NCBI RefSeq assembly: GCF_032922745.1
Contig: NZ_CP136693.1
Coordinates: 496,001-560,000 of the forward strand
Direction of reading: 5' to 3'
Length of the DNA: 64,000 nt
Source of the DNA: Marinobacter salarius
Lineage (GTDB): Bacteria > Pseudomonadota > Gammaproteobacteria > Pseudomonadales > Oleiphilaceae
The notes below the pieces were generated by a model, which did no database searches, was not told the origin of the DNA, and saw only the letters and a list, made by a program, of their open reading frames with translations. Each line of letters opens with the position of its first letter. The first letter of the stretch is position 1. Both the position numbers and the translations under genes were made by a program. Shown here in pieces: positions 51,992-60,777 of this stretch.

Positions 51992-52944
51992 CCGGCCATT
52001 CGCATGGTTTCGGAGGGCAACTCGCCAAAGGATTTTCGATAGTCAGAGGAAAACCGGCCCAGGTGACTGAAGCCATAATCCAACGCAATTTCGGTGACAT
52101 TCCGGCACTTCCCCTGCAGGAGATCTTCCCGCAACTTCTGCAGCTTCAACTGTTTGATGTAACACTTCGGGGTTGTTGCGAAGGCCTTGGAAAACGCATT
52201 GTAGATGGATCGAACACTCATGTTGGAGACACTGGAAAGCTCTTCAATATCGATGTTGCGATGCACGTTCTGTTCAATGTAACGGAGCATTTTACCCAGG
52301 GTAGGTGTACAGGCCGGCCCCTTTTCCTGAGATGACCAGTTACTGGGAAACACCTTCAGCAGCTTCTTGAGGATGATTTCACGATAGGCGCCGCAAACCG
52401 GGTTTATATCCTCATCCTCAGCATCGTCAAGCTCGGAGAGTACCGCCTCCATGATGTTGATCAGTGCCGGACACAGCCGCAGTTCCACAGGCGCCCGGAT
52501 AAAGCGAATGCCATCCTCCGGCAACCGACCGTGTGACAACTCACGGGCATTATTGAGCACATACTCCGGAACCTTGATGATCAGCTTTTCGCAATCATCC
52601 GAGTATTCCAGATCAATTTTTTCATACGGGTTCACCATAACCGCCTGACCACTGCGAACCTTCATGCGCTCGCCCGCCTGATGCCAGACACACTCACCCC
52701 GAGTGACCACCTGAAAGTGGTAGATGGACTCAAGTTCGGGGCTTTTTACCCGTACATGATTACCGTAGCTGAGCTGGGACATCCCAAACCCGGCAAATTC
52801 CCTGAAGCTGAGACTGGACTTCCGTTTCTGCTCTCCCAGCATTTCCAGGCGATGCTGCCCGATATGCTGATTAACGAACGAAGACACCTCTTCCGGATGT
52901 GCCCCCTGAAGGACGGTAGCGCCCGCAAGTGATTGACCAAACAT
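51988..52944 (-). CDS. AraC-family regulator
   Basis: Transcription factor of 318 residues. An N-terminal AraC-binding-like domain (about 35-170, YHFQVVTRGECVWHQAGERM) precedes two HTH motifs (IDIEELSSVSNMSVRSIYNA and VTEIALDYGFSHLGRFSSDY). The architecture fits the XylS/AnbR-like subgroup seen with aromatic or amine catabolism. ATG at 52944 follows AGGCGAG; an ATG four codons earlier lacks a ribosome site. Target not obvious; it may govern the FAD oxidase-cupin genes. Confidence 0.8.
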   Translation of the reverse strand: MFGQSLAGATVLQGAHPEEVSSFVNQHIGQHRLEMLGEQKRKSSLSFREFAGFGMSQLSYGNHVRVKSPELESIYHFQVVTRGECVWHQAGERMKVRSGQAVMVNPYEKIDLEYSDDCEKLIIKVPEYVLNNARELSHGRLPEDGIRFIRAPVELRLCPALINIMEAVLSELDDAEDEDINPVCGAYREIILKKLLKVFPSNWSSQEKGPACTPTLGKMLRYIEQNVHRNIDIEELSSVSNMSVRSIYNAFSKAFATTPKCYIKQLKLQKLREDLLQGKCRNVTEIALDYGFSHLGRFSSDYRKSFGELPSETMRMAG

Positions 52945-53109
52945 CTCTCGCCTCATTTACTTATTGTTAATGAGTTCACTTTATATAAATTTAGATGGTC
53001 AATCAACAACCAATTTGGCAGCGCAAACTTGTACTAACCCAAGACTGATTAGCGCTATACGCTTGATTGAAAGATCTACATCAGGAGGGAATAAGGAAGG
53101 CAGGAATCG

Positions 53110-53135
53110 CCGGGGAGCCTGTGGCGGCTCCCCGG
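53110..53135. terminator. Hairpin after the second adhC
   Basis: Perfect 10-bp stem CCGGGGAGCC / GGCTCCCCGG with a 6-base loop, 20 bp past the adhC stop. No T run on the leftward side. Confidence 0.5.
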
Positions 53136-53154
53136 GAAAAGACCAAAGCTTACG

Positions 53155-54267
53155 TCAGAAATGAATAACCGTCCGAATACTCTTCCCCTCATGCATCAAC
53201 TCAAACGCCTCGTTGATGTCCTCAAGGGGCATGTTGTGTGTAATAAACACGTCCAGCGGGATGTCTCCTTTCTCGGCCTTCTCGACATAACCCGGCAGTT
53301 CCGTCCGGCCCTTCACACCACCAAAGGCAGAGCCTTTCCAGACCCGGCCGGTGACCAGCTGGAACGGCCGGGTGCTGATTTCCTCACCGGCACCGGCCAC
53401 GCCGATGATGATGGATTCACCCCAGCCTTTATGACAGCACTCCAGGGCTGAGCGCATCACGTTGACGTTGCCGATACACTCAAAGGAGTAGTCCACACCG
53501 CCGTCTGTCATTTCAACGATGACTTCCTGAATCGGCTTGTCGTAGTCCTTGGGGTTCACTACGTCCGTGGCACCCAGCTGTCTGGCGATATCGAACTTGC
53601 CGGGGTTGATGTCGATGGCGATGATGCGGCTGGCCTTGGCCATGGTGGCGCCAATAATCGCCGCCAGGCCGATTCCGCCGAGACCGAAGATAGCGACCGT
53701 CGCGCCTTCCTCCACCTTAGCTGTGTTCAGCACCGCGCCGATACCGGTAGTGACGCCACAGCCCAGAAGGCAGACTTTGTCCAGTGGTGCATCCTTGGGT
53801 ATCTTCGCCAGGGAAACTTCCGGCAATACCGTGTATTCCGAGAAGGTGGAGCACCCCATGTAGTGATAGACAGGCTCACCCTTGTAGGAAAAACGGGAGG
53901 TACCGTCCGGCATCACTCCCTTGCCCTGGGTTTCGCGCACGGAACCACACAGGTTGGTTTTGCCAGACGTACAGAACTTACATTTTCCACATTCGGCGGT
54001 ATAAAGAGGGATCACGTGATCACCCACTTCGACGGAGGTGACACCTTCACCAACCGCCTCAACAATGCCACCGCCTTCGTGGCCCAGGATGGCCGGAAAA
54101 TTACCTTCGGAATCGGCGCCGGACAGCGTGTAGGCGTCCGTGTGACAGACGCCGGTGGCAACGATACGCACCAGCACCTCCCCTTTCTGGGGCGGGGCAA
54201 CATCCACTTCCACAATTTCCAGCGGTTTGTTGGGGGCAAACGCCACCGCAGCACGGGATTTGATCAC
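53155..54267 (-). CDS. adhC: Glutathione-dependent formaldehyde dehydrogenase, second copy
   Basis: Class III zinc dehydrogenase of 370 residues with a GTG start after AAGGAG (MIKSRAAVAFAPNKPLEIVE). Zinc ligands are in ATGVCHTDAYTLSG and CGKCKFCTSGKTNLC; NAD site FGLGGIGLAAI. It is very similar to the copy at 38647-39774 but has no fghA beside it. It diverges from a NemR-like repressor gene over a TAGACGACCGGTCTA palindrome, so it is probably induced by reactive electrophiles and not by methyl-compound catabolism. Confidence 0.93.
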   Translation of the reverse strand: MIKSRAAVAFAPNKPLEIVEVDVAPPQKGEVLVRIVATGVCHTDAYTLSGADSEGNFPAILGHEGGGIVEAVGEGVTSVEVGDHVIPLYTAECGKCKFCTSGKTNLCGSVRETQGKGVMPDGTSRFSYKGEPVYHYMGCSTFSEYTVLPEVSLAKIPKDAPLDKVCLLGCGVTTGIGAVLNTAKVEEGATVAIFGLGGIGLAAIIGATMAKASRIIAIDINPGKFDIARQLGATDVVNPKDYDKPIQEVIVEMTDGGVDYSFECIGNVNVMRSALECCHKGWGESIIIGVAGAGEEISTRPFQLVTGRVWKGSAFGGVKGRTELPGYVEKAEKGDIPLDVFITHNMPLEDINEAFELMHEGKSIRTVIHF

Positions 54268-54330
54268 TGGCAGACTCCTTGAACGTGGTTCGGAATAAAA
54301 TGTCTCGGGTTTTACGGGTTTGACGCTTAC

Positions 54331-54345
54331 TAGACGACCGGTCTA
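54331..54345. promoter_or_regulatory. NemR-like operator between adhC and the TetR gene
   Basis: TAGACGACCGGTCTA, with TAGAC/GTCTA ends, 12 bp upstream of the regulator start. It matches a second site before the reductase gene at 12 of 15 bases. Confidence 0.65.
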
Positions 54346-54356
54346 ATATACCAGCC

Positions 54357-54944
54357 ATGACATCGAACGACACCCGCAATCACATCATCCACACCGGCGC
54401 CGACCTGATTGGTCAAAAAGGCTTCGGCGCGACGGGCATCAATGCCGTGCTGACCGCCGCCGGTGTACCCAAAGGGTCGTTCTACCATTACTTTAGCAGC
54501 AAGAACGATTTCGGGTTGGCTGTCATCGACACCTTTGCGCAGGAATACGACACCAAGCTGGATCGGATTCTGAACGACCACACCCGCTCGGCGGTGGACC
54601 GCCTTAGGGCCTACTTCGACACTGGTCTGGAAACCATGACCAGCTGCGAATTCACCCGGGGCTGCCTGATTGGCAATCTTGGCCAGGAGCTGGCCGGGCA
54701 AAACGAAACCTTCCGCAGGCGCCTGGACACCGTTTTCCAGGGTTGGGAAAAACGCTTTGAGCGTTGTGTTGAAGAGGCTCGCCAGGCCGGCGATATCGAT
54801 GCATCCATCGACCCTGCCGACGTCGCCAGCTTTCTGCTTTCCGGCTGGGAAGGCGCCATTCTCAGAGCCAAGGTTCTGAAGTCTACCGAGCCCATGGAGC
54901 GGTTTGTGCGGGTCTTTTTCCGCCAATGTCTTGGCCTTCACTGA
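54357..54944 (+). CDS. TetR-family repressor, NemR-like
   Basis: Repressor of 195 residues. TetR HTH: GATGINAVLTAAGVPKGSFY followed by HYFSSKNDFGLAVI. The C-terminal domain (SCEFTRGCLIGNLGQELAG) has the cysteine-containing pattern of NemR/AcuR proteins, where cysteines or nearby residues sense electrophiles such as N-ethylmaleimide and aldehydes. Two cysteines (CEFTRGC) are visible there and a third later (RCVEEA). It sits between adhC and an Old Yellow Enzyme gene, the classic target. Confidence 0.85.
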   Translation: MTSNDTRNHIIHTGADLIGQKGFGATGINAVLTAAGVPKGSFYHYFSSKNDFGLAVIDTFAQEYDTKLDRILNDHTRSAVDRLRAYFDTGLETMTSCEFTRGCLIGNLGQELAGQNETFRRRLDTVFQGWEKRFERCVEEARQAGDIDASIDPADVASFLLSGWEGAILRAKVLKSTEPMERFVRVFFRQCLGLH

Positions 54945-54970
54945 ACGCCCACATTTTTTTCAGTCATTAC

Positions 54971-54985
54971 TAGTAGACTGGTCTA
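54971..54985 (+). promoter_or_regulatory. NemR-like operator before the reductase gene
   Basis: TAGTAGACTGGTCTA, 35 bp upstream of the reductase start, sharing GAC-Y-GGTCTA with the site at 54331. Confidence 0.6.
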
Positions 54986-55019
54986 ATTACACTCAGTTAA
55001 TCCTCAAGGAGAGTGATCA

Positions 55020-56141
55020 ATGAACAACGTAAACGACGCACTGTTTCAACCGCACGATCTCGGCACCCTGACGCTGCCCAACCGCGTTCTGATGTCTCCC
55101 CTGACCCGTTCGCGCTCCAGCCAACCTGGAGACGTACCGAACGACATGAACGCGCAGTACTATCAGCAGCGCGCCGGTGCAGGACTGATCATCAGCGAAG
55201 CAACCCAGGTGTCACCTCAGGGTAAGGGCTATGCATTCACGCCAGGCATCCACTCGGAGGAGCAAATCGAAGGCTGGCGCAAGGTCACCAGTGCGGTGCA
55301 CATGGCGGGCGGACGCATTCACATGCAGCTCTGGCACGTTGGCCGAATTTCCCATACGGCGCTGCAGCCGGAAGGCAACAAGCCTGTAGCACCATCGTCG
55401 ATCAAACCCGAGGGCGCCAAGACCTTCATCAGCGCCGACTCCGGCATGGTGGACGTGCCCGAGCCCAGGGCTCTTGAAGCCGGCGAAATGGCGGACATCG
55501 TGGAGCAGTATCGCCAGGGCGCGCTGAACGCCAAAGCGGCCGGATTTGATGGCGTCGAAGTACACGCCGCCAACGGATACCTGCTGGACCAGTTTCTCAA
55601 GAGTGGCAGCAACCACCGCAGTGATGAGTTTGGCGGCTCCGTTGAAAACCGGATGCGCCTGCCACTGATGGTGATCGAGGCCGTGATCGACGTCTGGGGC
55701 AAGGACAATGTCGGCGTTCGGGTCAGCCCGACCGGCAGCTTCAACGCCATGTACGACGAGGACCCGGTCGAAACCTTTGGTGAATTCGCGAAGCGGCTGA
55801 ACGACCTGGGCATCAGCTACATCGAGGTCGTGGAAGACTCGTTCCAGGGCAACCATGCGAACGGCCGCCCGGAATCGGTGATCGATGCCATCCAGGCTGG
55901 ATTCCACGGCACTTACATCGCCAACGGCGCCTACACCGCTGAGGAAGCTCGCAAACGGATCGGCAATGACCGCTGTGATCTGGTGACCTTTGGCCGTCCA
56001 TTTATCGCCAACCCCGATTTGCCCGAGCGTTTCCGCCAGCATGCGGAACTGAACAAATGGGATGACAGCACCTTCTACGGCGGCGATGAGCGCGGCTATA
56101 CCGATTACCCGACGCTGAAGGAACTTGAACCCAGCGTCTGA
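55020..56141 (+). CDS. nemA: N-ethylmaleimide reductase, Old Yellow Enzyme family
   Basis: FMN-dependent ene-reductase of 373 residues acting on electron-poor alkenes and nitro esters with NAD(P)H. MSPLTRSRSSQPGDVPNDMN gives the FMN-binding N-terminus; HMQLWHVGRISH, the substrate-binding motif GVEVHAANGYLLDQFL with SNHRSDEFGGS, and the late FGRPFIANPDLPERF are all characteristic. Starts after AAGGAG. The SDR gene follows 32 bp later, probably in the same transcript under the NemR-like repressor. Confidence 0.93.
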   Translation: MNNVNDALFQPHDLGTLTLPNRVLMSPLTRSRSSQPGDVPNDMNAQYYQQRAGAGLIISEATQVSPQGKGYAFTPGIHSEEQIEGWRKVTSAVHMAGGRIHMQLWHVGRISHTALQPEGNKPVAPSSIKPEGAKTFISADSGMVDVPEPRALEAGEMADIVEQYRQGALNAKAAGFDGVEVHAANGYLLDQFLKSGSNHRSDEFGGSVENRMRLPLMVIEAVIDVWGKDNVGVRVSPTGSFNAMYDEDPVETFGEFAKRLNDLGISYIEVVEDSFQGNHANGRPESVIDAIQAGFHGTYIANGAYTAEEARKRIGNDRCDLVTFGRPFIANPDLPERFRQHAELNKWDDSTFYGGDERGYTDYPTLKELEPSV

Positions 56142-56173
56142 ACATCACTTTCACACGAGTAAGGAGTCAAACC

Positions 56174-56923
56174 ATGAGCAATACCAACGACCCAATCAAT
56201 AGCAAAGTCGTGATTATCACCGGCGCCAGCAGTGGCCTGGGTGAGGCAACTGCCCGCCGCCTGGCAGCGCGAGGAGCCCGGCTGGTGCTTGCAGCCCGTC
56301 GCGAAGACCGCCTGTCCAAACTGGCAGAAGACCTGAAAGCCGAGGGTGCTGAAGTCACCTGGAAGGTTACCGATGTGACTGACCGAAACCAGGTGGAGTC
56401 ACTGGCTGCCACCGCGAAAGAAACCTTCGGCCGGATCGACGTACTGATCAACAACGCCGGCCTGATGCCACTGGCACCGCTGGACGCTTTGAAGGTTGAT
56501 GAGTGGGACCAGATGGTGGACGTCAACATTAAAGGCGTGATGTATGGCATCGCGGCTGTGCTGCCGACCATGCGGGAGCAACACAGCGGGCATGTGATCA
56601 ACCTGTCGTCCGTTGCCGGACACAAACTGTTCCCCGGCGCCGCTGTGTACTGTGCCACGAAATACGCGGTGAAGGCGCTGTCTGAAGGCTTGCGCATGGA
56701 AGCCGGCGACGAGATCCGCAGCACCAATATCTCACCGGGCGCCATCGACACCGAGCTGACCAGCACCATCACTGACCCGAACGCCAAACAGGCAGCGGAT
56801 GAACTCTACAAGGTGGCGATTGATTCCGATGCAGTGGCGCGGGCCATCGTCTATGCCATCGAACAGCCTGCGGACGTGGATATCAACGAAATTATCCTGC
56901 GGCCAACGGCTCAGGAGCTCTAA
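56174..56923 (+). CDS. Short-chain dehydrogenase/reductase
   Basis: NAD(P)-dependent oxidoreductase of 249 residues. Cofactor motif ITGASSGLGEATARR (TGxxxGxG), NNAG in DVLINNAGLMPLAPLD, and active site Ser in INLSSVAGHK with YCATKYAVKAL (Tyr-x3-Lys). The arginines in AARREDR favour NADP(H). Likely an aldehyde or carbonyl reductase cooperating with the ene-reductase in detoxification; substrate unknown. Confidence 0.88.
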   Translation: MSNTNDPINSKVVIITGASSGLGEATARRLAARGARLVLAARREDRLSKLAEDLKAEGAEVTWKVTDVTDRNQVESLAATAKETFGRIDVLINNAGLMPLAPLDALKVDEWDQMVDVNIKGVMYGIAAVLPTMREQHSGHVINLSSVAGHKLFPGAAVYCATKYAVKALSEGLRMEAGDEIRSTNISPGAIDTELTSTITDPNAKQAADELYKVAIDSDAVARAIVYAIEQPADVDINEIILRPTAQEL

Positions 56924-57021
56924 GGCTGTTGCTTGCTGAACGCTGTCGGCGTGCATCTGGTTGATGCCGCCGACAGGCGGGTGTGATACTGGTTGTTCCA
57001 TTCCAGACGGACACACCAAAC

Positions 57022-57501
57022 ATGACCACTGTGCAGCAGGCCCTGGCCCGCATTATCGATACCTGCCAACCGGCCACACTGGTGGTTTGCGGCGAGATCG
57101 CTGGTGAGGTTGGGGATCACTGGTGCCGGCACCACAGCGAGTCGGCCATGACCACCCTGGATACCAGCGCCCCCAACGATGCCTTCCCTCTGCCCGAGAC
57201 CCAGGACCTGGCCCTGGTGACCAACACGCTCGAACACCTGAACCACGACGAGGGCCAAGTACTGCTGGGCCAATTGCGCAACTACGGCACCCACCAGATT
57301 GCCGTTGTGGTGAAAGACTGCCCCGGTTGGTCGTTTACGGATTTCATCGGGCTGGGATTCCGCCGGCAGGCTGAGCTTGGTGACGAAGACAGCCCTCTCA
57401 CGCTCTACACCTACAACATCGACAGCTACAACCACAAACGCGTCTGGAACAATCCCGACAACTGGGCCAATCCGGAAATGTGGGACAAGGCCTGGTGGTA
57501 G
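57022..57501 (+). CDS. Conserved hypothetical protein (DUF6231-like)
   Basis: Protein of 159 residues without signal peptide or membrane segment, starting MTTVQQALARIIDTCQPATL. It has a methyltransferase-like feel (LALVTNTLEHLNHDEGQVLL, resembling a Rossmann motif-II region) but no clear SAM-binding glycine motif. The C-terminus is rich in Trp and Asn (YNHKRVWNNPDNWANPEMWD). It looks like a gammaproteobacterial family of unknown function. It faces the convergent kinase gene 9 bp away. Confidence 0.7.
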   Translation: MTTVQQALARIIDTCQPATLVVCGEIAGEVGDHWCRHHSESAMTTLDTSAPNDAFPLPETQDLALVTNTLEHLNHDEGQVLLGQLRNYGTHQIAVVVKDCPGWSFTDFIGLGFRRQAELGDEDSPLTLYTYNIDSYNHKRVWNNPDNWANPEMWDKAWW

Positions 57502-57510
57502 CTGCCACGC

Positions 57511-58266
57511 TTACAGCGAGGCCACCACATCCAGGTTGTGGCGACAGGCGCTCAGATAGGATGCCCCAAAAAGGTTGTAGTGATTGAGGGTGTGGTACAG
57601 GTTGTAGATGGCCCGCTTGGTGTTATAGACATCCGTTCTGGGGTAGCCCCGGTCATAGGCACGATAAAAAGCCGAGGAGAAGCCACCAAACAGCTCTGTC
57701 ATGGCAATGTCCGCCTCCCGGTCACCGTAATACACCGCCGGATCAATGAGCCAGGGCCCGACGCTGTCGAACAGGACATTCCCGGACCATAGGTCGCCGT
57801 GGAGCAGGCTTGGGTGTTCGCAATGCTCATTCAGAAACCCGGCGAGCGTGTCGCCCTGACGCTCAAGCACCGTTTCAAACTCTTTCCGGACATGGTCATT
57901 GCCGACCATGCCTACCTGCACACCCAGTCGATCTCTCAGGAAAAACGCACCCCAATCGTCCGTCAGGCGGTTCTTCTGGGGTGACATCCCAATCATGTTG
58001 TCGGCGTCGAATCCGTACTCGGGCTGACGTACCGCATGCATTTGCGCCAAGCCTTCGCCAAGCGCGGCCATGGCTTCCTCGCTCGCCGGGCCGGGGTGGA
58101 TCTTCGGAATCACCAGTTCGTGGGCTGAGACAGCTTTCACCTCCGGCACATGCACTCTGCTGACACCAGCCGCCTTGAGAGTGTCTGCCAAAACCTCAAG
58201 GCCGCGGGCTTCGCACAACAACGCATCGGGAAAGGACGAAGGATTCTGTTTCACGTAATCGGTCAT
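57511..58266 (-). CDS. Fructosamine/ketosamine-3-kinase-like protein
   Basis: Aminoglycoside-phosphotransferase-fold kinase of 251 residues, somewhat shorter than the usual 285-295 because the N-terminal lobe is trimmed. Catalytic loop LLHGDLWSGNVLFD and metal motif WLIDPAVYYGDREADIAMTE are typical of ketosamine kinases, which phosphorylate sugars bound to protein amines so that they can be shed. MTDYVKQNPSS was taken as the start; 31 upstream codons are unlike the family. Confidence 0.85.
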   Translation of the reverse strand: MTDYVKQNPSSFPDALLCEARGLEVLADTLKAAGVSRVHVPEVKAVSAHELVIPKIHPGPASEEAMAALGEGLAQMHAVRQPEYGFDADNMIGMSPQKNRLTDDWGAFFLRDRLGVQVGMVGNDHVRKEFETVLERQGDTLAGFLNEHCEHPSLLHGDLWSGNVLFDSVGPWLIDPAVYYGDREADIAMTELFGGFSSAFYRAYDRGYPRTDVYNTKRAIYNLYHTLNHYNLFGASYLSACRHNLDVVASL

Positions 58267-58373
58267 GCCACCAGTATAACCATGATCGGAAATCGCCTCG
58301 CAAACATCCTTGGCTTTGTCACAGGCTTCATGGATCATGGAGCTGCAAGGCCATCCCACACAGGAATAGCCCG

Positions 58374-58793
58374 ATGACAGGTTTTAGCAAGCGCACGGCA
58401 AACGAACAGTTGAATCAAGAGGCGGACAAGGTTCACCGCAGAGATGTGGGCGCCCTGCTCGACCGCCAGCAGGCCATCGAGGACAAAGTCAGGAACAGTG
58501 GCAAACTGAGCCGGTTCAGCACCGATATCCGGCTGATGTTTTCCATGCTCAGGGACTACTGGCAGGGCAACTATCGCGAAGTACCCTGGAAAAGCATTGC
58601 GGCGATCGCCGGTGCCCTTGTTTACGTGCTCAATCCCCTGGATTTGATTCCGGACCTGCTGCTGGGATTCGGCCTGCTGGACGACGCCGGTGTGGTGGCC
58701 GCATGCCTGGCCCTGGTGGAATCCGACCTGCTTCGTTACGCAGCGTGGAAAGATCTTAAAATAGAAACACAAACGCTTACGGATAGCGATTGA
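58374..58793 (+). CDS. DUF1232 (YkvA-like) small membrane protein
   Basis: Protein of 139 residues. The DUF1232 core is ALVYVLNPLDLIPDLLLGFG (about 80-99), with a hydrophobic hairpin, followed by LLDDAGVVAACLALVESDL. The N-terminal half is soluble and charged. Function unknown in this family; membrane association is predicted. Confidence 0.8.
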   Translation: MTGFSKRTANEQLNQEADKVHRRDVGALLDRQQAIEDKVRNSGKLSRFSTDIRLMFSMLRDYWQGNYREVPWKSIAAIAGALVYVLNPLDLIPDLLLGFGLLDDAGVVAACLALVESDLLRYAAWKDLKIETQTLTDSD

Positions 58794-58857
58794 TTCAATA
58801 GTGGACTACCGTTAATCTTCGAAAGCCCTCTGAATCACAAAACCCTTTGGAGCTAAT

Positions 58858-59634
58858 GTGGATTTTGCCACCCTGATCGGCCTTGTTGGGGCCATCCTGC
58901 TTATAGCCTCAGCCGTCATTCTTGGCGTGTCGCCGGATGTTTTTATCAATCCCCCCTCCATACTGATTGTGGTCGGTGGCACCATGCTGGTTGTGCTGGC
59001 GAAATTCAGCTTCAACCAGTTTTTCAGCGCCTTCAAAGTGGCCGCTCGAGCGTTCAAATTCCGCTTGCCGGACACCCGTGAAAGCATTGATGAACTGATT
59101 GAAGTAGCCAATGTTGCCCGCAAGCAAGGCATGCTCGGCCTGGAAGAGCGCGAAGTTGGCTCGCCGTTTCTCGGCCAGGGAATACAGATGCTGGTCGATG
59201 GCCAGGATGCTGAAACCATCAAACACCTGCTGTCCAAGGAGCGCCTACTGACGCTGGATCACAACCGGTCTGGCGCAAAAGTCTTTACGGCAATGGCCGA
59301 TGTGGCCCCTGCCATGGGGATGATCGGAACCCTGATCGGGCTGGTGCAGATGCTGTCCAACATGGAAGACCCGAAATCCATCGGTCCTGCCATGGCGGTT
59401 GCCCTGCTAACCACACTCTACGGCGCAATGATTGCCACCATGATCGCCACCCCCATCGCGGACAAACTCTCGCTGCGAATGACTGAGGAAGCGCGTCTGC
59501 AATCGCTCTATATTGATGCGCTGGTTGCTATCAAGGAAGGCACCAATCCGCGGATTATCGAACAGATGCTGTCGAGTTACCTGACCCCGAAAGAACGTGA
59601 GAAAAACTCAGAAGCCGAGACCGCAGGCGTTTAG
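58858..59634 (+). CDS. pomA: Flagellar motor stator protein MotA/PomA
   Basis: Stator subunit of 258 residues with four membrane segments, forming the ion channel with the next gene. The GTG start follows TTGGAG. TM3-TM4 contain the conserved proline in DVAPAMGMIGTLIGLVQML and LLTTLYGAMIATMIATPIAD. The N-terminus (MDFATLIGLVGAILLI) and overall pattern resemble sodium-driven PomA more than proton-driven MotA, as expected in a marine bacterium; ion choice is inferred. Confidence 0.88.
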   Translation: MDFATLIGLVGAILLIASAVILGVSPDVFINPPSILIVVGGTMLVVLAKFSFNQFFSAFKVAARAFKFRLPDTRESIDELIEVANVARKQGMLGLEEREVGSPFLGQGIQMLVDGQDAETIKHLLSKERLLTLDHNRSGAKVFTAMADVAPAMGMIGTLIGLVQMLSNMEDPKSIGPAMAVALLTTLYGAMIATMIATPIADKLSLRMTEEARLQSLYIDALVAIKEGTNPRIIEQMLSSYLTPKEREKNSEAETAGV

Positions 59635-59636
59635 CC

Positions 59637-60554
59637 ATGGACGAATTACCAGAAGAGGAAAAAGCGGGCATTCCCGCCTGGGTAGTGACATTCGCGGACC
59701 TGATGTCGCTGCTGATGTGCTTTTTCGTCCTGCTGTTGTCGTTCTCCGAGATCGACGCACAGAAGTTCAAACAGATCGCTGGTGAACTGTCGAAAGCGTT
59801 TGGTGTGCAGCGCGAGGTGCCCGTCCTTGAGGTACCCATGGGCACCAGCCCGATTTTCGATCAGTTTTCTCCGGCACCGCCCGAGCCCACCGTCGTCAAC
59901 GAAGTCAAACAGACAACCACCGACGAGCAGCCCGAACTGGAAACCCTGAAAAGCCCTACGGATGTGGCTGTGGAATCCGCCATCCAGGAAGAGCTCGAGA
60001 AGACCCTGGAGCAGGTTCGATCGGTTCTTGAGACAGCCATCGAAGACGGCCGGGTCAACCTCACCCAGGATCATCACAGAATCATTGTTCGCGTTGAGGA
60101 GAAGGGGGCGTTTCCCTCCGGTTCGGCGGACCTGACCTGGGAGTTTGAAGGTCTGTTGCTGGAAATGGCCGACATACTGGTGGAGATCCCCGGCAAGTTG
60201 ACCATTGAAAGCCACACCGACGATGTTCCCATCCGCACGCAGCGGTTCTACAGCAACTGGGATCTATCCGCCGCCCGGGCGGCAGCGGTTGCCAATGCGC
60301 TACTCGCCGAGGGTAAGCTGAAGCCTGCCCGGCTGGCGGTCACCGGTCTCGCTTATACCGAGCCACGGGTACCAAACACCTCTTCGGAGAACCGCGCCAA
60401 AAATCGCCGGGTGGAAATCATTATCGATCTGTCCGGGCCGATCGAGGAACAGGAGATGCGGCTAAGGGAACTCATGACCCCCAAAGCCGATGTGTCTGCT
60501 GCACCGGATTCCCCCAGTTCCGACGACTCCAACCAGGACGAATTACTGTGGTAG
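59637..60554 (+). CDS. pomB: Flagellar motor stator protein MotB/PomB
   Basis: Stator subunit of 305 residues. A single membrane helix near the N-terminus (WVVTFADLMSLLMCFFVLLL) carries the ion-binding Asp in TFADLMS. The C-terminal OmpA-like domain binds peptidoglycan (IESHTDDVPIRTQRFYSNWD, NRAKNRRVEIIIDLS). Begins 2 bp after the partner's stop. Confidence 0.9.
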   Translation: MDELPEEEKAGIPAWVVTFADLMSLLMCFFVLLLSFSEIDAQKFKQIAGELSKAFGVQREVPVLEVPMGTSPIFDQFSPAPPEPTVVNEVKQTTTDEQPELETLKSPTDVAVESAIQEELEKTLEQVRSVLETAIEDGRVNLTQDHHRIIVRVEEKGAFPSGSADLTWEFEGLLLEMADILVEIPGKLTIESHTDDVPIRTQRFYSNWDLSAARAAAVANALLAEGKLKPARLAVTGLAYTEPRVPNTSSENRAKNRRVEIIIDLSGPIEEQEMRLRELMTPKADVSAAPDSPSSDDSNQDELLW

Positions 60555-60564
60555 GCGGCCATAT

Positions 60565-60591
60565 TGGTGCACTACCCCCATTAATGCACCA
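60565..60591. other. Inverted repeat TGGTGCA / TGCACCA
   Basis: 7-bp arms 13 bp apart, 10 bp after pomB. Either a weak terminator or an NtrC-type site about 100 bp before the amt sigma-54 promoter; the arm orientation is opposite to the usual GCAC...GTGC arrangement, so the second reading is doubtful. Confidence 0.35.
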
Positions 60592-60686
60592 TTAAAGAGC
60601 GAAAACACCTCACCTTCAGCTCAAACCCGCCCAACTTCAGAGCAGAAAATCACCTAATCGACTCTCCGGCCTAAATTTGCCTCAAA

Positions 60687-60704
60687 ATGGAACACTCCTT
60701 GCTT
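60687..60704 (+). promoter_or_regulatory. Sigma-54 promoter of the ammonium transporter
   Basis: TGGAACACTCCTTGCTT fits the -24/-12 consensus with exact GG-N10-GC spacing, about 75 bp before the start codon. Expected for nitrogen-limited, NtrC-driven expression. Confidence 0.7.
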
Positions 60705-60777
60705 GGCATGCACGCTATCAATGCACAACCCGCCCGTGACAGGTGGATAAAACCAAAAAATCAGGAGCAACCAACCC

